64,000 bases of DNA from CAVRAW01 sp963716135. GTDB lineage: Bacteria > Planctomycetota > Planctomycetia > Pirellulales > JADZDJ01. Within the stretch, counting starts at the first letter, position 1, and each line of letters opens with the position of its first letter. Shown here piece by piece: positions 57,765-64,000 of this stretch. The notes under the pieces are model-generated. The model had not been told where the DNA came from and did not search any database. It saw only the letters and a program-made list of their open reading frames with translations. The translations under genes were made by a program, and so were the position numbers. Location of the stretch: NCBI GenBank assembly GCA_963716135.1, contig OY970289.1, positions 3,162,001 through 3,226,000 of the forward strand, given 5' to 3'.

Positions 57765-58145
57765 TTACGTTCTATTGCTTTCACGAAACAGAGGCGCGTT
57801 GGCGAGGGTGAATAGCACGAGTTCTTCGCCGGTTACCTTGCTGATGTCTTGGTGCAGGCTCAACACCTTGACGCCGGTGACCTCCTGGACCATGGCTTCC
57901 AGGACCGGCCGCGCGGTTTCGACCAAGTGCGTCCGTACCTGCTTCAGCAGATCCCTTCCCTTCTCGGCCGGTAGCGATTGAACAAGGTGTTGTTCGGCAG
58001 CCGTCAGAACGCCCTGGAGCCGGACGACCAGAAGATCGCCGATCAGATGGGAATGAATCGCCTTCGGTCCGCGACCCATGTAGTGCTGCTCAAAGTGCGT
58101 AATTCCAGAGCAGATGGCGGCTTCGATTTCTCCTTGGGTTTTCAT
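57765..58145 (-). CDS. DUF2294 family protein
   Basis: 126 residues, ATG at 58145-58143 with GAGGT upstream. GEIEAAICSGITHFEQHYMG, LIGDLLVVRLQGVLTAAEQH, ETARPVLEAMVQEVTGVKVL and DISKVTGEELVLFTLANAP match DUF2294 over its full length. No leader element upstream here, unlike 43257-43703. Follows the YqaE gene on the same strand. Confidence 0.82.
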   Translation of the reverse strand: MKTQGEIEAAICSGITHFEQHYMGRGPKAIHSHLIGDLLVVRLQGVLTAAEQHLVQSLPAEKGRDLLKQVRTHLVETARPVLEAMVQEVTGVKVLSLHQDISKVTGEELVLFTLANAPLFRESNRT

Positions 58146-58240
58146 TGCACCGACCTCGAAAATGCCCCATCTCCTTCAAGGGGCTTAAGCGAGCTATCTG
58201 TATGGTCACGGCAGCAGCCAAGGTGCCGTCGATTTGCGAT

Positions 58241-58411
58241 TTACTTCGGCGACCGGCCGACGATGAGCCAGATCGCATGGACCACGCCGGGCAGCCAGCC
58301 AAGAAGTGTCAGGGCAAGGTTGATCCAGAAGTGAGTATCGATGCCCACCACCAAGAACGCGGCCAGCGGTGGAAGAAAAATGGCCAAGATGATCAATAAA
58401 GCCGTGCGCAT
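58241..58411 (-). CDS. YqaE/Pmp3-family membrane protein
   Basis: 56 residues, ATG at 58411-58409 (GAAGGAAA upstream), TAA at 58243-58241. Two helices with the family core: LLIILAIFLPPLAAFLVVGI, FWINLALTLLGWLPGVVHAI then WLIV. Pmp3-type peptides help hold membrane potential under salt or cold stress in the organisms studied. Confidence 0.9.
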   Translation of the reverse strand: MRTALLIILAIFLPPLAAFLVVGIDTHFWINLALTLLGWLPGVVHAIWLIVGRSPK

Positions 58412-58777
58412 ACGATGTTTCCTTCGCCGGTTCTCTCTTCAGTTTGAGCCCGGAACTGATCCCGTGTCACGATTGCCAGAATTTTAACAACGCGTTCTTC
58501 TGCGCTGCAAGCGGGTTTGGTTGTTCTTGAAAATCCGACTTAAAGGCAAGCACAGTGGAGCATCGCAGGGCTGGTCGAACGAGGGCAAAATCACGGCAAA
58601 ACAGCTGGCGAAAATGGTTGTCGCCTGCGCAGCAGTACCGGCAGCGCAGAGCGCAATGAACAAATATGCGTGCTACACTTGCGGTATAAGTGCAACTAGC
58701 AACAAGCGGTTGCGAACGATGTCTATGTCTATAGGTGAGTTTAACAACGAGTAACGGAGGACTTGGAGAGGATTTCC
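58412..58777. other. Intergenic, divergent, no gene seen
   Basis: Between the divergent YqaE and DUF3309 genes. A plus-strand frame at 58521-58754 has no family. GGAGAGGA at 58765-58772 serves the next gene. Confidence 0.4.
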
Positions 58778-58942
58778 ATGGGTTTGATTTTACTAATTAT
58801 TCTTATCCTGTTGCTTGTGGGCGGCTTGCCAACTTGGCCACACAGCCAGAAATGGGGCTATGGTCCCAGCGGCGGTTTGGGCCTGTTGCTAGTAATCGTA
58901 TAGGTGCTATTGCTGTTGGGTTACATCCCACGTGGCTTCTGA
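58778..58942 (+). pseudogene. DUF3309 small membrane protein with an in-frame amber codon
   Basis: ATG at 58778. MGLILLIILILLLVGGLPTW then PHSQKWGYGPSGGLGLLLVI and V, followed by TAG at 58901-58903. The same frame then continues VLLLLGYIPRGF to TGA at 58940-58942, which is the normal DUF3309 ending. One base change or error would explain it. The truncated 41-residue form lacks half the second helix. Confidence 0.72.
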
Positions 58943-59084
58943 GCCAACCAGGGCAGTTCGTTTACTCTCCGCCGATTAAATATTGCGGTGGTGACAATTC
59001 GGCGGAGTTGACAGATAGCTCGGGGGATGCCCAATCGCTCACGACCTGGCTGACCGACCCGACCCCTAACACCGTGAGAAGATC

Positions 59085-59465
59085 ATGATGCCCAAGAAAC
59101 AAGAGAATGAAGAGAATGTACCGACCGTGTCTAAGCAAACAGCTGGAGGCATCACCGGTGCAGTTATCGGTGGAATGCTAGGGGGACCGGTGGGAGCGGT
59201 TGCTGGCGGAGTAGCTGGCGCGCTGGTTGGAAACTCGTCGGCGAGGGGCAATAAGCCGATCAAGAAGGCCATTGAATCTATTCGATCCACGCTGCGCGGC
59301 AGGAAGAGAACAAAGGCTGCCGAGAATCGAAAGCATTCTCCAAGCATCCCGAAAAAGCCAAAGGCAAAGAAGGGGTCGGTATCAAAGAAAGCCGCCGCGC
59401 CGTTGAAGAAGGCATCCAGCCGGAAGGCGAATCGCACTACCAAACGCGTGAAGAAGAAGATCTAG
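59085..59465 (+). CDS. Glycine-zipper membrane protein with a Lys-rich tail
   Basis: 126 residues from the ATG at 59085 (a second ATG follows at once). TAGGITGAVIGGMLGGPVGA and VAGGVAGALVGN form a glycine-zipper double helix. Residues 55-126 are strongly basic (RSTLRGRKRTKAAENRKHSP, AAPLKKASSRKANRTTKRVK), resembling a histone-H1/AlgP-like nucleic-acid-binding tail. A membrane-DNA or membrane-RNA tether is possible but unproven. Confidence 0.65.
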   Translation: MMPKKQENEENVPTVSKQTAGGITGAVIGGMLGGPVGAVAGGVAGALVGNSSARGNKPIKKAIESIRSTLRGRKRTKAAENRKHSPSIPKKPKAKKGSVSKKAAAPLKKASSRKANRTTKRVKKKI

Positions 59466-59532
59466 TAGTGCGATAGCCGTCTTGCAGCTGGAGTTTTCAC
59501 ATTTCAGGGCCTATAATTGAATGCGAGATGTC

Positions 59533-59636
59533 GGATGATTAGATAAAGAGCAACCCGGCCGTGTGCCGGGGGGTTCGTTAAAGAATAAACCGACGTGGTT
59601 GACCACCCCAGGGTGTTCAGCCACGTCGGTTTTTTT
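59533..59636 (+). promoter_or_regulatory. Structured leader RNA element L5
   Basis: Plus strand: GGATGATTAGATAAA, hairpin 1 GAGC...CCCGGC-CGTGT-GCCGGG...GTTC, linker GTTAAAGAATAA, hairpin 2 ACCGACGTGG...CCACGTCGGT with inner CCACCC-CA-GGGTG, then TTTTTTT. TATAAT at 59512-59517 ends 15 bases before the element, the same spacing as L2. The lmo0937-like start is 33 bases after the U-tract. Confidence 0.77.
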
Positions 59637-59668
59637 GTTGGTTCCTTTATCGTTTTTGGAGGCGACGT

Positions 59669-59815
59669 ATGTTGGTGACCCTATTGATTATTTTGCTGCT
59701 GATGTGGGCATTGGGACTCGGATTCGGCGTGGCGGGGAATTTAATCCACCTTCTCTTAGTCGTGGCAGTCGTGGTGTTGATTCTCAATTTGCTTGGAGGC
59801 CGGAGCGTCGCATAG
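59669..59815 (+). CDS. lmo0937-like small membrane protein
   Basis: 48 residues, ATG at 59669 with TGGAGG eight bases upstream, TAG at 59813-59815. MLVTLLIILLLMWALGLGFG, VAGNLIHLLLVVAVVVLILN, LLGGRSVA: two helices with the central GxxG-NLIHLLLVVA pattern of the lmo0937 family. A general-stress membrane peptide of unknown action, placed directly behind leader L5. Confidence 0.82.
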   Translation: MLVTLLIILLLMWALGLGFGVAGNLIHLLLVVAVVVLILNLLGGRSVA

Positions 59816-60020
59816 CGCGAAGTAAACCGTCTTGAATGGACAGAGACGTGAGATGCAGCCGCTCGTCGCCAAGGCTTGGCTGCGAAGAGCGTAAAGTATA
59901 GTGCGCCGCAATTCGGAGGATCCCATGGCACGCCCGGACGAAATCGTCGAATCATCTCGGATGTCGACGCTGGCCGGGGGCCGTTTGGAGTCATTGGCTG
60001 TACATGCAAAGGAGATTTCA

Positions 60021-60461
60021 ATGATGGTGCGAGGGTTCTATGTGGTGATGTTGGCCGGGTTTGTTGCGGTCATCGGGTGCGAGCAGAAAACCGCTCATCC
60101 GACGCTCAAGAAGGTCACGTCCGAAGACGTACGCCGCGATGCCGGCCAAGCCGTTAATACGGGTGCCGCGTTTTCCCAGCAGACCAAGGAAGAGTTCCAG
60201 AAGAATCTCGATGCCCGACTCAAGGAGCTGGACGGCGAAATCGCCAAGCTCCGCGAGAAGGGTCGCGACCTGAAGGACCAGGCCAAGGCCAACTGGGATC
60301 AGAAGATGGCCGACTTAGAAACAAAACGGGATGCAGCCCGCGCCAAACTGGCCGAGGTCGGTCATGCAAGCGCGGAAGCTTGGAAGGATGTCCAGAAGAA
60401 AGCCCAGTCGGCCTGGGACGAATTGGACAAAGCCTTTCACGACGCGTCGCGCGAGTTCTGA
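60021..60461 (+). CDS. Coiled-coil lipoprotein
   Basis: 146 residues from the ATG at 60021 (AAAGGAG upstream; the frame opens earlier at 59901 without a site). Lipobox VAVIGC near residue 18-20, then a long charged helix with heptad-like repeats (QKNLDARLKELDGEIAKLRE, QAKANWDQKMADLETKRDAA, RAKLAEVGHASAEAWKDVQK). It probably sits in the periplasm, attached by lipid. Ends 47 bp before a CsbD gene; likely one stress operon. Confidence 0.75.
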   Translation: MMVRGFYVVMLAGFVAVIGCEQKTAHPTLKKVTSEDVRRDAGQAVNTGAAFSQQTKEEFQKNLDARLKELDGEIAKLREKGRDLKDQAKANWDQKMADLETKRDAARAKLAEVGHASAEAWKDVQKKAQSAWDELDKAFHDASREF

Positions 60462-60508
60462 TCGAAAAGCTGTTCCGAGAACAACCTCTGGAAAAAGGAG
60501 TCACCATC

Positions 60509-60685
60509 ATGAGTGGCAAAACAGACGTGGTCAAAGGCCGAATCAAGGAAGCAGCAGGCTCCCTGACCGGCAACGACAAGCTGCGCGATGAAGGAAAGAC
60601 CGACCAGGCAGTCGGAAAAGCGAAACAGTCCGTCCGGAAGGCCGCCGACACCGTAAAGAAAACCGTGAAAAAAGTGATCGGGTAA
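60509..60685 (+). CDS. CsbD-family stress protein
   Basis: 58 residues, ATG at 60509, AAGGAG nine bases upstream. MSGKTDVVKGRIKEAAGSLT, GNDKLRDEGKTDQAVGKAKQ, SVRKAADTVKKTVKKVIG. Near-twin of 42802-42978. The upstream 57 bp, which overlap the end of the lipoprotein gene in another frame, are also conserved and read VLIEKLFREQPLEKGVTI in the CsbD frame. Confidence 0.9.
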   Translation: MSGKTDVVKGRIKEAAGSLTGNDKLRDEGKTDQAVGKAKQSVRKAADTVKKTVKKVIG

Positions 60686-60778
60686 TCAGGCCATTTCCGA
60701 CGTCATCCAGTCCGCGGCTCGTACTTTGATGTGATCATCGAGTCGGGGCGACTGAATTTGAACTGTGCCGAAATCGCT

Positions 60779-60901
60779 CTTTTAACGAAGCGACTGCTGG
60801 AACAAACTCTACAACTCAGCCGGTTCAACCGGCCCGTGTTATTAAGCGCATGAGTTCCCGGCGCGCAACTTCGGTCTCAAAAACTGGGTCGTTTTCTTGG
60901 A
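60779..60901 (+). repeat. Dispersed palindromic repeat, copy H (uninterrupted, diverged)
   Basis: TTTAACGAAGCGACTGCTGG at 60781, centre GTGTTATTAAGCGCATGAG, right arm TTCCCGGCGCGCAACTTCGG and CTCAAAAACTGGGTCG. It lies between convergent genes. Confidence 0.72.
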
Positions 60902-60978
60902 GTCCACGAAAACGGATGAGTTAATGCGACTGCTGGCGAATGACACAGCCGCGCAAGGAGGGGGGTGGCCAATATTGC

Positions 60979-63514
60979 CTACTTAGCGTCAGCGGCGCTC
61001 GCTTCAGCTTCCCTGAGTTTCTTGATGTCCTCGGGTGACAATTGCGGCCGATCCACTTTGATCGTCAGCTTGTTGAGTTTGGCGGTCAGCTGAAATGGAG
61101 GTTTGTAATCGGCATCGTTCACGCCAGTGAGCGTGTCGGAGCCGATGTCGAAGCTCTCATCCCATTGGAGTATGAAGGGAAGCGTGCGCTTCATCTTCTG
61201 AGTCTGGACGACCTTACCGTCCACTTTTAGTGTGCCGGTGCCGCTCTGTCCTAGTCCGCTGTAACTGCCGAATTCAATCGTACCGAAGCCCATGCCGTCA
61301 TACTTGAAGTCGAACTCGATTGAGTGGTGGCCCGGCGCGAGCGCCTCGGGAGCTTCCCAGCGAATCCGTTCCAAGTCCAACAGGTTCCACGTGAATACGG
61401 GCTTGCCCTTGAGCAGATAGAAGCCGTATCCCGCGAAGCGTCCGCCGCATGTCACGATCATCCCTTCCGCACCCTTGGCGGGCACGTCGATGTCGGCGGT
61501 GATGGTGTAAGAACTATCGAGAATCCCCGGCGCATCACCAAGCGGCAGGCCGGTCATCGGTTTGGTATAGACGAATTCGGTGCGGCCAGCGGTAATGTTC
61601 GGACGCGGCGCGACCATCATGGCGGCCAGCGCCGAGTTCATCGGGAAGACCTCATACTTGCGGGCTTCCTCAACGAACTTTGCGCATCTCCTTCACTTTG
61701 TCTGGATTCTTGGCAGCCAAATCTGCGGACTGGCTGAAGTCGTTACTAAGATCGTACAACTGGAACTCCTGATTGTTCAGCGGGTCCAGATTTGGTGGGC
61801 CAAACGCTTCCCACGGAGCGCGATTGACCTTGGTGCTTAACATCCAGCCCTCGTGATAGATCGCCCATTGCCCGAACATCTCAAAGTATTGGGTCGTGTG
61901 TTTGCTCGGCGCTTTGGCGTTCTTCGTATCGAAGGTGTACGCCAAGCTGGTACCCTCGATGGGAGCCTGCTTGATGCCATCCACATATTCGGGCGCAGAA
62001 ATGCCGGTGACTTCGAGGAGCGTGGGCACAACGTCAATGACGTGACAGAACTGTTCGCGCAATGCGCCGACGTCCCTGATGTGTCCGGGCCAAGAGATGC
62101 AGGCGCACTGACGGATGCCGCCGAGCCTTGAAGCATTCTGCTTGAACCAGGTGAATGGAGTATCGAAGGCCCACGCCCAGCCCGCCGACATGTGGTTATA
62201 GGTCTGGTCCGTACCCCAAACATCATACCACTTCATCTGTTCCGCGACGGGCATCATGTTGATGCCATTGAAGAAGGCGATTTCGTTGGGCGTGCCCAGG
62301 GGGCCGCCTTCGGCGCTGGTGCCGTTGTCGCCGTTAATATAGATGATGAGCGTATCATTGAGCTTGCCCATGTCTTCGACCGCCTGGATGACGCGGCCGA
62401 TTTCGTAGTCGTTGTACATCTCGTAGGCGGCGAAGACTTCGACCTGCCGGATGAATAATTTCTTTTCTTCAGCAGAAAGTTGGTCCCAGGGCTTCAGAAT
62501 GTCCTTCGGCCACGGTTCGAGCTTCGTATCAGCAGGGACGACGCCCAGACGCTTCTGGTTCTCGAAGATGCGCTCTCGCAACTTCTCGTAACCGTCATCG
62601 AACAGATGCATCTCGTGGACTTTGTCCACCCATTCCTTTGTCGGATGATGCGGTGCGTGTGTTGCGCCGGGGACAAAGTAGCAGAAAAATTTCTTGCTTG
62701 GATCGATCTGGTTGATCCGATTAAGATAATCAATGCAATCATCCGCCATGGCCGTAACCAAATTCCATTTCCCTTCCTGCCCTCGGAACGGATAAATCTG
62801 CGTGGTGTTGCGGAACAAGTTCGGCTGCCACTGGTTGGCGTCGCCACCCACGAACCCGTAGAAGTATTCGAAGCCCATGCCAGAGGGCCACTGTTCGAAC
62901 GGCCCGACCTGGCTCGCCTCATAGGTCGGTGTATTGTGGTCTTTTCCGAACCAGGACGTCGCATAACCATTATCCAGCAGGATGCGACCGATGGTGGCCT
63001 TGTCCTTGGGGATGATGCTGTTGTAACCCGGAAAGCCGGTGGCCTGTTCCGAGATTACGCCAAAGCCGACGGAGTGATGGTTGCGGCCGGTGATCAATGC
63101 AGCGCGCGTAGGTGAACAGAGCGCAGTGGAATGGATATTGTTATAGCGCAGACCGGCCTTCGCGAGACGTTCCATCGTCGGCGTCGGAATGACGCCTCCG
63201 AACGTGCTAGGCACGCCGAAGCCGGCATCGTCGGTCATAATGAGCAGAATGTTGGGGGCTTCTTTCGGCGGCACGACACGCGGCGGCCACCACGCTTTGG
63301 ATTTCTGCGCGGTGTCGTTAATCACGCCGCCGAATCTTGGGTCGGGCGCTGGTAACTGATTGCCGTCGATGGTGGTAGTAGCGCTCGGCGAGCCTGCCAC
63401 TCCGGTCGTCTGCTCGGCGGACATTACTACGCCGGCAAGTGCGCCGACAATTACAGCAAGCGCTGCCCATGCCATATTACGACGTTGCCGAAAAAACTCT
63501 GATTGTGGTCGCAT
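60979..63514 (-). CDS. Secreted sulfatase (formylglycine type), one frameshift
   Basis: ATG at 63514-63512; a GTG at 63571 is in frame but less likely. N-terminal membrane/signal segment MAWAALAVIVGALAGVVMS, then the alkaline-phosphatase-fold sulfatase domain: ILLIMTDDAGFGVP (metal Asp pair), STALCSPTRAALITGRNHHS with the CxPxR formylglycine site, YINGDNGTSAEGG, SWPGHIRD. Near 61670 the frame shifts (resuming FVEEARKYEVFPMNSALAAM). A C-terminal beta-sandwich domain of about 200 residues follows (FEFDFKYDGMGFGT-type strands), ending SAADAK. It probably removes sulfate from polysaccharides outside the cytoplasm. Joined length is about 845 residues. Confidence 0.88.
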
Positions 63515-63780
63515 GTTTGTCTTCTGGTTGTTCGGCGCTGCATTACGGCGCACTAATACGATATGAATCACAGTCGAGAAACACCGGCATACGATTCAAC
63601 TCCATTCCGACTTCGGCCAGCTTGGCCAAAGAACTTCCGCCGGCGCAGAATTTTTCAGCGGGACCATCCGTGAATTGTCTGTCAAACTAAAGTGCAATTG
63701 CAGAAGTGTCAAGCGATGGTCCCGTCCGTCAGATAGATAAGGCGGGAGCACCACGATCCAAAGAGTGCCCTACTGACGAT

Positions 63781-63852
63781 CGTTCGTTTTTCGAAGCAAC
63801 CGCCGGAACGAATTCTGCTGCTCAGCCGGGCGAACCTGCCGGTGTCATCAAA
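63781..63852 (+). repeat. Dispersed palindromic repeat, copy I, left half before a second IS
   Basis: CGTTCGTTTTTCGAAGCAAC then CGCCGGAACGAATTCTGCTG, ending GGTGTCATCAAA at 63852, where the IS begins. The right half lies beyond the window. Confidence 0.8.
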
Positions 63853-64000
63853 AGAATCCCATGTAAGCCGTGTGCCTGTTGACCGCTTTGAGGGCGGTCA
63901 ACAGGTTAGTGGGTGACTTCACATCCCACACGTTCCTGAAAGGAGCACACGACCATGTCACGGATTGGTCGCAATCGACCTGGGCAAATTCAAGTCAGTG
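63853..64000 (+). mobile_element. IS110-family element, second copy, left end only (window edge)
   Basis: AGAATCCCATGTAAGCCGTG from 63853, nearly identical to 38720 onward, with the same hairpin at 63875-63905 (loop changed) and the same AGGAGCACACGACC before the start codon. It is inserted at the same base of the repeat as the first copy and in the same orientation. Confidence 0.85.
63955..64000 (+). pseudogene. IS110-family transposase, 5' end, frame-shifted
   Basis: ATG at 63955. After MSRI the copy reads GGTCGCAATCGACCTGGGCA where the first copy reads TTGGCAATCGATCTGGGCA. The extra base puts the DLGK motif out of frame. Either this copy is inactive or the base is an error; only 46 bp are visible. 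Confidence 0.6.

Noticed and set aside
978..63852. The repeats as integron attC sites with a cassette array
   Set aside because: Orientation and length are attC-like, but spacing is 3-18 kb over multi-gene operons, clear R'/R'' core boxes were not found and no integrase is in the window.
1..64000. tRNA, rRNA, CRISPR or prophage features
   Set aside because: None of the expected conserved stems, direct-repeat arrays or phage structural genes were recognised on reading both strands.

Overview
The window looks like a chromosomal stretch of a planctomycete, probably Pirellulales-like. The clues are a secreted protein with the planctomycete 'FERLESRQMLA' sorting motif (35633-37198), an orphan PEP-CTERM tail (29552-29716), a large secreted sulfatase, two short CsrA proteins, a planctomycete-style cbb3 oxidase operon and many small stress proteins. 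I saw no tRNA, rRNA or CRISPR array.

Layout. 1-721: 3'-truncated metallo-beta-lactamase-fold RNA nuclease. 1727-4622: PAS x4-GGDEF-EAL signalling protein. 5132-8819: secreted endonuclease and two membrane proteins. 9380-17485: cbb3-type cytochrome oxidase operon with a diheme lipoprotein cytochrome, CcoN, CcoO, two small membrane subunits, the copper ATPase CcoI, a SafE/TauE-like protein and a DUF4405 protein. 18141-24120: SpoIIAA-like protein, CBS remnant, then the unit DUF3141 hydrolase / MaoC-phosphotransacylase fusion / acetate kinase. 24412-27933 (minus): SDR-DUF2867-TspO fusion, SRPBCC protein and a MerR/B12-type regulator. 28318-29485: fasciclin protein, CsrA and a small membrane ORF. 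29802-38644: cell-envelope glycan genes (GT2, GT4, GT9, WaaP-like kinase). 38720-40184: IS110-family (IS1111-type) element. 40745-42469: ammonium transporter. 42802-45160 and 54774-60685: two islands of small general-stress genes (CsbD x3, CsrA, DUF2294 x2, fasciclin, GlsB, YqaE, DUF3309, lmo0937-like, two degenerate receivers). They flank a roughly 9-kb cyclic beta-glucan synthase-like gene. 60979-63514: sulfatase. 63853-64000: start of a second copy of the IS.

Three signals go beyond ordinary genes. First, a structured leader RNA of about 100 nt (two hairpins, the second ending in seven U's) occurs five times. Each copy sits just upstream of a stress-type gene, with paired sequence changes that keep the stems; it looks like an uncharacterised attenuator, riboswitch or sRNA family. 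Second, an imperfect palindromic repeat of about 125 bp occurs nine times, always in the same orientation and always between functional modules. An IS1111-type element has entered it at the same internal position at least twice, and two more copies carry scars of that element. This is a candidate case of bridge-RNA-guided targeting of a host repeat. Third, at least 18 single-base frame breaks lie in otherwise conserved genes that have no in-frame nonsense codons, which points to indel errors in the assembly more than to gene decay. Genes affected are reported over their full span.
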